Below, piece by piece: positions 13,605-25,123 of a stretch of DNA of 64,000 nt. A model generated the notes under the pieces. The model saw only the letters and a list, made by a program, of their open reading frames with translations. It did not search any database and was not told the DNA's origin. The stretch covers positions 92,733,501 through 92,797,500 of the forward strand of contig CM032233.1 of assembly GCA_019009955.1 (NCBI GenBank), in the 5' to 3' direction. Each line of letters opens with the position of its first letter. The first letter of the stretch is position 1. Origin of the DNA: Riptortus pedestris (Eukaryota > Arthropoda > Insecta > Hemiptera > Alydidae). The translations under genes were made by a program, and so were the position numbers.

Positions 13605-14382
13605 TGTTACAGCTCTAGCGGTCGCAATTATTCATTAATCGTTACCAAACTCTATATTTAGTCGTTTTATATAAAAAGAAAGATCAAGTTCGTTAACGGC
13701 TGAAATCGGACAAGAGGGATGGGGAGATTTATGGGGGGAGAATTTTGAAAATTCTAAATATCTCCCTTACTATACGTCGGATCGAATAATTGTATAGAAC
13801 CAATCATATTGAAAACCAAATTATCTATAAATGTTGTAATGCACGTGTTTTCATTATCTTGAAGTTGGAGTTATTTACATTTTTCAGTTTTTAGCCCACA
13901 GAAAACCACCACTTCTACTCATGTTTCATAAACAATACTTGGTTATGTAATAAACCACATCATTGGAAGCTTAAATACAAAATATTGTTTTCAAGAGACA
14001 TTTATTATACTGTATAGATATATGCAAATATGTTCTGGTGACCCCCCCCCTTCTTAAGTTTTTAGACTACTTAAATTTGATTGATTGAGGCAAAAAATAT
14101 TCTCATTCATTATAAATTACAGTACTGGATATAGTAAATATTTTTCAATCAAATTAATACGTTATATTCAGATTACAGTAATCGTTTTCTTTCCGGAAGG
14201 AAGTTGGCAGAACTGTTTGTTTACATTTCAAATGCTTCCCCTCAGAAGGTTTCTTATTATCGATTGTATTTATTCACTATTTTATTGTGTTGTTGTTTAC
14301 CGGTATGTAGATTTATCAATTGTTATTAAACTTCACGTGGGAAATCTGCTTAGTTTACGCAGCCGCCGCCTGACGGACTTTT
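13444..14382 (+). mobile_element. HINE-like element, near complete long form
   Basis: Left end AGTGGATTCCCCCTAAGGGA; TA array at about 13569-13601; CTCTAGCGGTCGCAATTATT box; C-run at 14042-14049; right end GTGGGAAATCTGCTTAG followed by a mutated hairpin (GCAGCCGCCGCCTG) and GACGGACTTTT. At 939 bp it is a good reference copy because nothing is nested in it. Confidence 0.87.
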
Positions 14383-15108
14383 CCTTATTTTCTGTTCAAC
14401 TTTATTGACACATGCTATAAGAGAGCGTTTCTCAAAATTTCACTGATATATAATTCTCCGAATGACTCATTTAATATTGATAAAATCTCGAGAGGACCTG
14501 CAAAAAAACCTTTTCCTCCCAAGAGAGTATCACATTAAAACGTTTTATGAACGCAGAAATAAATAACAGGCTGAATTAAAAGATTATTAAATATACTTAT
14601 TCATTACATTCTCTAAGGAAATGTGGACAACTAGATGTTAAAAGTGTCCTAAGTATGAAGTTACATACGTCTTTCAGGGAGGAACAAAACGGATACTTAT
14701 GTTCCCATCTGGAAAACATTTTTTTTGCAATTACATCACTTCCTTCCCTATTTACAACAATTTTTTTTTTTAAAAAAAGTCTAAAACTCTAAATTAAATC
14801 CCCTAGTCCAGTATAGGCTTATAGGTTAAATGCGAGGGAATAGGTAGAATTAGGAAGGATAACAAATACATTTCAATAGCATTTGGCACAAATGACATTT
14901 TCATCCCTAAGGACTGCCACTTGATTTTATAACAAAACAAATTAATTTGGAAGTGAAGAGTTAAATTTTTAAAATGCACTTTACAATTTCACCACACTTT
15001 TATAAACACTGAATTTTTCATTTTATGCATTTTCCTTAAACAATGTTCAAGCATTCCCCTGTGAAGCCGGTTAGTAGGAAGTCTGTCTTGTAGAGGCTGT
15101 CTTTTTTT
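14383..15108. other. No recognisable feature
   Basis: No gene or recognised repeat. Confidence 0.45.
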
Positions 15109-15564
15109 AGCAGTTTTCCCTTAGGGGAAACCAGCTATTGAGGTCGTACTCATAAAGCGATTATCAAAAACTTACCTCAATTGTCCATCGATCCAAACCA
15201 GGAGATGACGAAAATGAGGTCCATTCAAAACTGAATATATATAAAATCTGACTAGTGGGAGGGCGGTTTAGAGGCGAGAATTTCGAAAACTCTTAATATC
15301 TCCGTTATTGTGCGTCGTTCGAAAAATTGTATATATTCAATCTTGGTGCAAATATAATGTTCTATAAATGTAATTTTTTTAGTTTTCGGCCTTCAGTAAA
15401 CCCCCACTCCTACTCATGTCGTTTTAACAAGAAGCTGTTATATGGTAAAGCCTTTTATTTGATGCCTAAATATCAAATATTGTTTTTATCGAACTTTTAC
15501 GTTTTGAGATAAATTCATACTTGTGGGAAATCTGCTTAGTTTGCCCCAGCGTGACGGATTTTTT
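15109..15564 (+). mobile_element. HINE-like element with internal deletion (456 bp)
   Basis: Both ends are present (AGCAGTTTTCCCTTAGGGG; GGGAAATCTGCTTAG...CAGCGTGACGGATTTTTT). The segment from the TA array to the AAATCTGACTAGTGGG box is deleted, and the 3' third is shortened. The terminal hairpin is reduced (GCCCCAGCGTG). Confidence 0.82.
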
Positions 15565-15712
15565 ATTTTCTGGTACGAAGGAAGGGAAATATTTTAATTC
15601 CCAGAGAGACCTAAGCACGAAGTCACATCTTCTGAGAACATCTTCGGGGGACTCAGGCATGAATGCTTCGGCTGGCCATTAAACGGCTACAGAAGGCTAG
15701 GGATCTACAGAC

Positions 15713-15994
15713 ATGATGACATTAGATGAAATAGAACTAGTATTTATGCCAAACCCGGTAGAGATGACAAGTAACACCAGCCTCATGAGAGCTATGAAAG
15801 ACAATACAGTAAGGTACATCAATACGACTGCTAAGGCTACTGTACTCCGTAAATATTTAGCAACTAGACATGCTTTTGATGATGGTTCCGAATTACCTGA
15901 GCGGTCTTATAACTTCTGTATTTTCGTATCACCATCTCAAGGGCAGTATATTCTCCTAACAGGGACCTATACCCTCAGGCATGTTATCCTTTAA
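15713..15994 (+). other. Unrecognised 93-codon ORF
   Basis: The ORF (MMTLDEIELVFMPNPVEM...) has mixed, non-repetitive composition and so looks less random than most here. I recognise no domain, and there is no splice or promoter context I can defend. It lies between a HINE-like element and a piggyBac shard, so it may be part of an unrecognised transposon. Treated as uncharacterised sequence, not a gene. Confidence 0.25.
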
Positions 15995-16315
15995 ACGACA
16001 AGTCTGTCATACGTGACACCTATGCTGTAAGTTGTACACTCATGAGCTTGTAACAAACAGGACAAGACCGGTGTGCTTAATATCCTCCAATTCAATAGTC
16101 AACTACATGTCAAGGTCATTGCACGCTCTGTCCTCCACCATTTTTCGTAGTTTTTCGGAGTGTTTACAACGGTAGGTATCGTATTTAATGCAGCCTTGTT
16201 GTTTAACTTCCCTTTCGTAGATTTTCTATTTGCACTGAATTCGCTATTTATCACTGAAGATAAGATTAGAAATGAACCTTTAAGACAAATGGAAGAAAGT
16301 GACAATAATTTATAA

Positions 16316-16441
16316 AAAATTAAAAAAAATAGAAAAGGTACCCGTCTTTGTTGTAAATGCCAAAGAAGTATTTGCGGTGAACATATTGTACACTATGGTT
16401 TCCCTGAATGTTTTACCAATAACGAATCGTCAAATGAATAG
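16316..16441 (+). pseudogene. piggyBac-like transposase C-terminal shard
   Basis: Between an in-frame stop and the TAG at 16439, the frame reads RKGTRLCCKCQRSICGEHI and continues to FPECF. The CxxC...CxxH spacing resembles the C-terminal cysteine-rich domain of piggyBac transposases. No catalytic domain or TTAA-bounded inverted repeats were found around it, so it is an isolated remnant. Confidence 0.5.
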
Positions 16442-16682
16442 TTTTATGGTTTCGTTTTGCATTATTTTCCCTATAAATGAGTGTATTTTGATTTTTTTTG
16501 TACTGTGTAGGTTAATATTTGTATATAATTTTTTATATTTATGTATATTTTTGTATAATAATAATATGCTACTAATATATATTCTTTGCTTATTTATTTC
16601 GTAAGTAAAGGTATTACATAGTATGTTATTATATAATAAATATTACATAATATATTATTATACTATAAATATATTTTTTGCA

Positions 16683-17040
16683 GAACGCAATCAAATAACA
16701 AAACGTAACTAAATAACAGAACGCAATCAAATAACAAACCGCAACTAAATAACAGAACGCAACTAAATAAAACTCAACTAAATAACAGAACGCAATCAAA
16801 TAACAAAACGTAACTAAATAACAGAACGCAACTAAATAAAATTCAACTAAATAACAGACCGCAATCAAATAACAGAACGTAACTAAATAACAGAACGCAA
16901 CTAAATAAAACTCAACTAAATAACAGAACGCAATCAAATAACAAAACGTAACTAAATAACAGAACGCAACTAAATAAAACTCAACTAAATAACAGAACGC
17001 AATAAAATAACAAAACGTAACCAAAGAAACAAAACGGAAC
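16683..17040. repeat. Minisatellite with 69-bp higher-order unit
   Basis: Built from variants of an 18-19-bp motif (AACTAAATAACAGAACGC) arranged in a 69-bp higher-order unit repeated about four times. Because 69 is a multiple of three, the minus strand stays open (16629-17186) and reads a 23-residue hydrophobic repeat with FCYLV/FYLVA units. I regard the ORF as a by-product of the repeat. Confidence 0.85.
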
Positions 17041-17942
17041 GAATCAACAAATAAAAAAAATAAACAAAAACAAAACATTAAATTCAAAAACAAAAAATCT
17101 TGTAAGGGAACAAGATAATTAAAAACTATAAAGACTATAACTGACCAAAATAGCGAAAGAAAAGAATAAATTGAGGACAGTTTCAATAAAGGGACGCTAC
17201 AATTGGCCTGTTAACAAATATACATATCTAAGAGAAAATAGAGCGCAGTGGGTTGTTTAAGGATAGAGCCTTCAGCTACTGTCGACACCTTATAAAGCTC
17301 CCTAAAGGAAAGGGGAGGGAGCTCTTTAAAATCGGGCTGGAATTAAACCGGTAGAAGACCATGGTTGGGAAGAGGGAGGCGGTCTTGGACTAGTTTCGCT
17401 AAAGCTAATCCAGCCAGCGTTCTCGGGGCCTAGCCTCTTCCTCTCTAAATGTTATTGCTATTTCCCCTTCCTTCCCTCACCCCCTTGCAGGGATTAATGT
17501 AATTTCGCTCAACCCCCCCCCTCACTCCCCTTCACACGCTAAATGCAGCTCCCTATTACTAATGAATATTCAAATACAATTTCAAAGACAACACATGCTC
17601 TATGCATTTAGATTCTCCGTCTTCTTAAAATTAATCCTCATACAAGAGCTAGTTGTAACTGTAGTAAGTGGGACAATTTCTGTGGAGTCGGTTCTCCACC
17701 GCTGTAACCATTTCGAAGGTAGTAAATAAACAAGACAGTGTCGACCTGTACGAATCATATATTACCACTTACGGTGGCTCAATGGGCACTGATCTTCAGG
17801 TGTGAATATTAGGAATTACCACCTATACAACTTCAGATATTAGATCATTAGTTGTATTGTTAGCCGTTGGATACAGAAAGCTAGTAGCGGATTGTTGGGT
17901 GTCGGCTAATGAATGGTTTCTTAATTCTTCATATAAAGAATT
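17041..17942. other. No recognisable feature
   Basis: About 0.9 kb with a C-rich patch near 17470-17535. No gene or known repeat seen. Confidence 0.45.
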
Positions 17943-18803
17943 AGCAGATTTCCATTAAGGAATATATACATCCATCGATCCTACCTAGTAGATGACGAAA
18001 ATGAGGTCCGTTCAAAACTGTATAGATATATTTGTCTGTTACCGCTCTAGCGGTCGCAATTTTTGTTTGATCGTTACCAAACTCGATATTTAGTCGTTTT
18101 ATTTAAAAAGAAAGATCAAGTTCGTTAACGACTGAAATCGGACTAGGGGAGGGCGGTTTAGAGGTGGAGAATTTTGAAAATTCGAAATATCTCCGTTACT
18201 ATAAGTCGGATCGAAAAAGTGTATAGAATACATCTTACTGCAAATTAAATGCACTATAAATATTGCTATATATTTATTCTCTGTCTTGAAGATTAACCGA
18301 GATATTTGCCTTTTTCTGTTTTAAGCCATCAGTAAACCTCCACTTCTGGTAGTATTACATAAACAATACTCTGTTATATAAGAAACCATATTATTCGAAG
18401 CCTAAATACCATATATTCTTTTCATTAAACTTTTCCATTGTGAGATATGTGCAAATACGTTCTGTTGACCCCCCCCATTCTTTTGTTTTTGGATTACTAA
18501 AATTTGAGTGATTGAGATAAAACTGATTCTGATTCATTACAAATTAAATTACAGCACTAGCTTTAGTAAATTGTTTTCAATAAAATTAATATGTTATATT
18601 CAGATATATTTCATTACTTGTTTGTCTTTCCGGTCTATCTATGCAGCGCTACGAGGCTGGCCGGCCTGTTTGTTTACAATTCAACCGCTTTCCGTTGAAG
18701 AGATTATTAACTTGCATTGTAAATTTGCTGAGCATTTACAGTAGTGTTACTATTGTAAACCTTCGCGTGGGAAATCTGCTTAGTTTACGCAGCCCCTGCG
18801 TAG
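17943..18803 (+). mobile_element. HINE-like element, near complete
   Basis: Left end AGCAGATTTCCATTAAGG at 17943; all internal boxes in order; right end GTGGGAAATCTGCTTAG and hairpin start ACGCAGCCCCTGCGT, after which GACGGAC is lost. The array position holds only a short TAGATATA, so this copy has little or no microsatellite. Confidence 0.84.
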
Positions 18804-19149
18804 TAAAGAATTATTCACACCAATCAGCAATAAATAAGGAGTTGTTATTAGGTGCGCTGTAAAATAAAATCAAGTACTAGAGAAACTGTTTATTTATTTT
18901 TTTAATTTCAATGCCTTCATAGGAATTTTTTTTTTTTGAAATTTCGCTAAAAGTTTGATTTAATTCCTATTAGCTGATTGACTCATTTGCGTAATCAGAC
19001 GAGCCAGACATAGTTTTAGACAACAATTGGATGGCCCAAACAAACTGTTTCAGTTTAATTCGAAAATGAATTACTATAATTTTTTCCTAGTTGTATAATT
19101 CCTACTATCTCTAGGTTGTGATATAAATATACAATATATATATTATAAT

Positions 19150-19660
19150 TTCATATCATTATCAAGCTCGACATTTATGCGTTTCAAGATAAAATTAAGT
19201 TTGTTAATGGGTACAATCAGACCAGGAGTTGTAGGAGATTAGAGAGGCCTTTAAATAAAGTGTCTCAAATATCTCCATAAAATGAGTTGACTTAAAAATA
19301 AAAAAAATGTAATTGGCTTAAACATATAAAAATTGTTGTATTACTAATACTTTTTGTAATGTGAGTTGTAATGGTTCTTGTCAAGCACATTTTTTTTTCC
19401 TAACTACAATTTTAGCTGTTTTATATGTTGTTTTTTGGTGTGTATTCAAGCTCCAATAACGCCCACGCCTAGTCATGCAATGTTCATTTAAAGCTTGAAT
19501 AGCACTAAAAGTGCAGCTCAAGTTTCAGGCCATGATTACAAAGGGATCCAACTCTGGGCGTAAACGATATGATATGACGGGATTTGGGTTTCATTCCAAC
19601 AAGCGGGAAATATGCTTAGTTGACGAAACTTCTGGAGATAATTTTTTTTACATTGAGGTC
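19150..19660 (+). mobile_element. Diverged HINE-like element
   Basis: Recognisable but heavily mutated boxes (CAAGCTCGACATTTATGCG, GTTAATGGGTACAATCAGACC, ATATCTCCATAAAATGAG) and a right end GCGGGAAATATGCTTAGTTGACG. Older than its neighbours. Confidence 0.6.
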
Positions 19661-19717
19661 TGACTCATTTCACTTGCTTTGTATCAGTGATTCTATTTTA
19701 CCCCCGAAATAGGTAAA

Positions 19718-20746
19718 TTAACCCTAGAATGGTAGTGATATTATTTCCCACTTATTGGTACTGATACGTAAATTTTACGTGTGCAGTTGGTAATTGGTGA
19801 AATTATTCAAAATTTGTTAAAGTTTGTGACTATTTTTTTGTTTTATTAAAACGTACACTTATCTTTAACTTATATCTACGTTAATATCTAATAATGTGCA
19901 CGACATTCCTTTCAGGCGCTTTGTTCGAAACACGTTCCGGAGGTTGTGTGCTCCATTAATATCCATTCTTACTAAGCACAACCCGCCTTCTACATTTATT
20001 GTCACTGATCTGTCAACATTGTGTGGTTGAGAGGTTTTAGGTTTTTCTTTTTGCTTCTGTGTTTCTTCTCTTTCTTCGATTGCCTTGATGTTTTCTAAAA
20101 TTTTCTCACTCTCATCGCTATCTAGCCCACTCTGTGTTGCAATTATTTCTGAAGGCTCAACCTCCTCATCACTTGGAGATTACTCCGGATCATCATCGCT
20201 CTCCTATCCATAACCATCTATTTCATAATTGTCATTGTCCCCATCTGAGTCATCGGAGAGTTCTTTCAACAAATTTCTGATTTCTTCATCCAATGAATAT
20301 TTTTTCTCCATTTTTCCGAAACTATAAACAGATTATTTATACTCTTTTTATACATCTTTGACTTTTTTATATTGAAAAAAAAAGTTAAAAACATTAAGAG
20401 AAAATTAATTAGAATATAAAAATAAATTGGAAGAAAATAAATTGAGAATAATATTTACTAAGTTATGGCATAAAAACCGGTTATTAGTAGCGATACGTAA
20501 ATTTTACGTGCCAAAAAGTTGCGGTTAATAGTATTGATACGTAAATATTACGTGTCGTTTTTATTTCAAAAAATAGTATTGGACGAGTGGGAAGGTTCAC
20601 TTAGCTGCACTTGGCGGAGGTGAAGGACAACTGTCTGGAGGGCTCATAGCTGAAGGGTGGGAGTGGTGGCGTCGTTAACGACCATTTGATAAAAGTTCAA
20701 ACCAGATCATACGTAATTTTTACGTTCACTACCATTCTAGGGTTAA
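19718..20746 (-). mobile_element. piggyBac-like non-autonomous element (TTAA-flanked, 1029 bp)
   Basis: TTAA at 19718-19721 and 20743-20746. The 17-bp terminal inverted repeats CCCTAGAATGGTAGTGA are perfect, suggesting recent activity. Near-palindromes ACGTAAATTTTACGT occur at about 19766, 20495 and 20538 (variant), and close to the right end (20711-20725), as a family-specific subterminal motif. Coding remnants run on the minus strand. Confidence 0.9.
19890..20311 (-). pseudogene. piggyBac-like transposase remnant
   Basis: Minus strand from ATG at 20311: MEKKYSLDEEIRNLLKEL followed by an acidic stretch (DDSDGDNDN) broken by two stops, then further acidic and KEKPK-type text in the same frame. 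An acidic N-terminus is typical of piggyBac transposases. I see no catalytic core, and the C-terminal part is unclear. Its place inside perfect TTAA-flanked repeats supports the family call. Confidence 0.55.
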
Positions 20747-21790
20747 TCAAACCAAGCATTGGTGACCATGCTTGAAAAGGACGGCCCCCTCTTGCTGGAA
20801 TGGACACCGTCTTTTCCTCACAACGTGCAAACCTTGTGAACCCTTAAGAAAGTTAGTGAAAACAATTTCACAAAGGTGTTGGCACTGAAGGCCATTCCGT
20901 GCATCCACATTGCGAGCTATACATTAAAAGTAGTTATTACTGTGAACAGTAACCGTCAACTTGATTCACAAATGTGCCTATAAGAAGCAAACACTTTCCC
21001 TGGGTTGGAATAAATTCCTACGGACGTGTAGCGATTCGTCAGATCCATTTTTGTTTAAATTAACAGCTTTCATAAATTATAATCAATATTATTTCATATT
21101 TCTTGTTTGCTAGGTACCATTAAAGGAATTGTGACTTTTGTAATAATATCAAAAGACCTTGTCTTACTACATTAATATTACAAATGTTAGGAAATGAAAT
21201 TATTATTATTATTATCATTAATAATGACTTTAATTTACTCACACAAATATTTGCAGATATATTTCCTTCACTTTAAATACGATGTTAATAATGCAGGTAG
21301 AACAAGACATACCTGAAAAAATAAAACAAAAAAGAATTAAAGAATGTAGCACATATTGAACGAATAGAAGAATTCTCTATAAAGTGTATTTGAATTTATC
21401 TCACAGCCTGTAAAACATTAGTAGGGCTCATTATAACATTTTTTCACTATTCAGGGTTTGTCTAAAAAAGTAGTGTTTCTTTTTAATTCTGTTGTCCTAT
21501 GACTGCAGGAGTGAAAAATAAGGCCTGCGAGTCATTTGTTGATGAGGTTCCATGATTAAAATAAATCACTGAGGGTTTTTTTTTTAATAATAATTGTTTT
21601 CTCAAAAATTCCAAAATAGTGGAGACATGGGATGGAAGTTAAAATTTGGGTATTTCCGTTATCCCCTTTCAAAAATCATATGATCCTTGAAATATGGTGG
21701 ACTTAATAAGCCAAAAATATATACGTAAGTATTTATGGCTAGGTTTCAGAGAACTTGAGTGAACTTGTGATTTGTAATTTGGCCCTTTGT
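20747..21790. other. No recognisable feature
   Basis: About 1 kb of AT-rich DNA without credible coding or repeat matches. Confidence 0.45.
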
Positions 21791-21799
21791 TAATGTAAT

Positions 21800-22395
21800 T
21801 TTTCCTATACACCCAGAAGGTTATATGATTTTTTATTTTCACTACCCTCTCTTCAGATGCTATCCCTTTTAAAAGACAATATATAAAAACATAATTTAAC
21901 ACATCTCTTAATAGTTCTTTTGCTTTATATTGTATTACTAGGTGCCTACATCTACGATATATTTATTAAATACAATTATAAATTTCTACTTAAATTTCTG
22001 AAGTGCTCGTTTCCCTTTTACATTACGTTGCGACTGTCCTCACTGAGGTAGATGGTACTGAGAGGTTCCCGAGGTAGGTTAAGTCAGCTGATTAAAAATC
22101 GATTATTTACAAGTCAATCTTGAACTCGATTATCGATAATTTAAAGTCGATTAATTTAAGATAAAATGTTGTAGATTATATAATTGAGGAATTTGATTTC
22201 TGTAGGTAGCATTTATAATTATATTTAATTAATATATCATAGATGTAGGCACCTACTAATACAACATATAGCAAAAAAATTATTAAGAAATGTATTAAAT
22301 TAATGTTATTAATAATTTTTTATATATTTTTCTTTTAAAAGGGATAGCCCCTGAAGAGGTGGCAAATAAGCCACGAAACATGTAGGGCAGTTTCA
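21800..22395. repeat. Fold-back repeat with Penelope-like terminal motif
   Basis: Two arms in inverse order. AGGTGCCTACATCTA (near 21940) pairs with TAGATGTAGGCACCTACTA (near 22242), and CTATCCCTTTTAAAAG (near 21861) pairs with CTTTTAAAAGGGATAG (near 22332). The right arm ends in CTGAAGAG-GTGGC-AAATAA-GCCAC-GAAAC (22351-22379), a form common at termini of Penelope-like elements and reminiscent of a hammerhead core. No reverse transcriptase is seen. Confidence 0.6.
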
Positions 22396-22639
22396 ATAAA
22401 GTTTGCACCGAAAAAATTGTTTTTATTGGAAACGCTTGCCATAAAATTTGAAGAATATATAAATCACATTATCTGTTGGCAGAAAATAAGAATTTTCTAT
22501 TTAATAGTGTCAATTAAATATTTGTTGCAGCAAGGTTGTAGTCGTGCTTTATTAAAAAAAATGTATGCTACAAAAACGCTCCAAATCTATCTGAACAATG
22601 GGACAAGGCTATTTTTATGGCAAGTACAAAGTCAGAGAG

Positions 22640-22866
22640 GGGCTCAGGTTGGCCGTGCAAGTTAAGGCGTTGAACTTATTCTCGCGTGGTAGACCTAGAT
22701 TGGGGGATTCGATTCCCGCCCAGGGCGGTAGAAATTTATTTAGTGACGGACTCATTAAATAAACTCCTTAGGCCCACCCTGACTAGAATAAAGTGGTAAC
22801 CAGTAGATAACCCGTCCTGATTAGCCATAAATAAGTAAATAAAGTGGACTTAAATAATAATAAACG
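22640..22866 (+). mobile_element. tRNA-derived SINE copy 2 with target-site duplication
   Basis: An 11-bp direct repeat AAGTCAGAGAG flanks it (22629-22639 and 22867-22877). The head has GATTCGATTCCCGCCC as B-box. The body box CCCACCCTGAC...AAGTGGTAACC and an AAT-rich tail follow. About 227 bp; the most complete member. Confidence 0.88.
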
Positions 22867-22877
22867 AAGTCAGAGAG

Positions 22878-23309
22878 TCAAATTGTTAAGTTGCATATAT
22901 CCCCCTAATTTCGAACACTACTATACCTACGCCCCTGTGTGCTCCGGTTGATTGGATTATCGAATTTAATACAGGCTGTTTGTGTAAGTAGGAAGAGTGA
23001 ATATCCGTAGGCCTATTGCTATGTGTGGATTAGGGAGGCAGAGGTCCAGCATTAATCAGGAATGGATCATTGGATAGGGCTCCCCTATCACTCTGCTCTG
23101 GCCTCCCCTCCCACTCACCAGTCGCGGTAAATATTGGCCCTGAATATTTGTCCAACGATTAGGTTGAGAGGCCAGCAGGCGAACACAATTCCCCACAAAC
23201 TTTCTACTCTCATCTCCCATCATCATACACAGCCCATGGATATATAGGTCAGGCGGGCAACTCTTTGCCTTTAAGCCTGTTCTTCCCCGGCCCATTTAAC
23301 TAGACATAG
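22878..23309. other. No recognisable feature
   Basis: Slightly GC-richer DNA; the 79-codon minus ORF here has no recognisable domain. Confidence 0.4.
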
Positions 23310-25080
23310 CTTAAGTGGAATCAGCTATTGAGGTTGTAATCGTGATGAGATTTCGCGCCAAATGTCTTCAAATGTCTATCAATGTAACCAGAAGATGACG
23401 AAAATGAGGTCCGTTTAAAATTATATATATATTTGTCTGTTTACGCTATAGCGGTCGTGATTTTTTTAACGTTACCAGACGTGATATTTAAATCTTTTAT
23501 GTGAAAGGAAAGATCAAGTTTGTTAATGGCTAAAATCCGACAAGGGGAGGGGGATTTAGAGGAGGGATTTCCGAAAATTCCAAATATCTCCCTTACTATA
23601 CGTCGGATCGAAAAATTGTAAATCTTATTGCAAATTAAATGTACTGTAAATATTGTAATACGCATTTATTATCTATCTTAAATATTAACCAAGATATTTG
23701 CATTTTTCAGTTATGAGCCTATAATCTGGTATATCATGAATCACTTTATTAAAAGGTTAAATACCAAACAATGTTTTCATTGAACTTTTACTTTGTGAGA
23801 TATATGCAAATACGTTCTGTGAACCCCCCCCCCTTCTTTCATTCTTGGATTACTAAAATTTGATTGATTAAAATAAAACTGATTCTCGTTCATTACAAAT
23901 TAAAGCACTAGCATTAGGAAATTGTTTTCAATAAAATTAATATATTATATTCAATAAAGATAGAATATAATATTATAAATATAGATATTCAAATAAAGGG
24001 TTAGAACCTCCAATATAAATGATACTATTGTCATACCTATCGGTAGAGACCGTCGTCACTGGCTGATGGTTGAGTACCGCTGGCACGCGCTTTCGATGCG
24101 CTGGCATCATCTTCAAGCCTGCCAATTGTTGTACTTGACATGCTTGAAGATGATGCCATCGCATCGAAAGCGCTTGCCAGCGGTACTCAACCATCAGCCA
24201 GTGACGACGGTCTCTACCGATAGGTATGACAAAAATATAGATATATTTCATTAATTATTTGTCTTTCCGGTCTATCTATCCATTCGGCGCTACGAGGTTG
24301 GCTGGACTCTTCGTTTACAAATGAGCCGCTTTCCGTTTTAGAGATTATTATAAATCAACATATTGGTAACACGACACCACCTTGAATACTAAGTGAATAA
24401 ATACAAATGGTAATAAGAAATCATCCCCTCATGGCGGGAAGCGTTTGAAATTAAAAAAAAACCACGTCAGCCAACCCTCCTTCCACCGGAAAGAAAAACA
24501 ATTACTGAAATATATCAGATTATCACTTATTAATTTTATTGAAAACTATTTACTATATCTAGTACTTTAATTTATAATGAATCAGAATAATTTTTATCTC
24601 AATCCATTGACTTCCAGTGGTCCAAGAACTTAAGAAGGGGGGGGGTCAAGATAACATATTTACATTTGTCTCGTGTAATAAAGGTCTCTTGAAAACAATT
24701 TAAAGTATTTAAGCTTCGAATAATGAGGTTTATTACGTAACAGAGTATTGTTTATGTAACATGAGTAGGAGTAGGGGTTTACTGAAAGTGGAAAACTATA
24801 AAATCCATAGAACTCGGTTTATAATCATGATACAGAAAATATGTATAGAAAAATATTTATAGACCATTCAATTTAATACGATTGATTCTATACAATGTTT
24901 TGATCCGACGTATAGTAACGGAGATATTTCGAATTTTCGAAATTTCTCCCTTTAAATCCCCCCCTCCCACTATTTGGATTCCAGCCATTAACGAACTTGA
25001 TTTGTCTTTTTACCAAAATCGTTTAAACATCAAGATTGGTAACGATCAAACAAACATTACGACCGCTAGAGCGTTAACAG

Positions 25081-25123
<43 letters not shown>

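Noticed and set aside
15713..15994. 93-codon ORF as a host gene exon
   Set aside because: No domain, splice or promoter support, and it is embedded in transposon remnants; kept only as an unrecognised ORF.
16683..17040. Possible CRISPR-like array
   Set aside because: Units are contiguous with no unique spacers, and the context is eukaryotic; it is a minisatellite.
16629..17186. 185-codon hydrophobic ORF that might be a membrane protein
   Set aside because: Exact 69-bp minisatellite periodicity accounts for the open frame and its composition.
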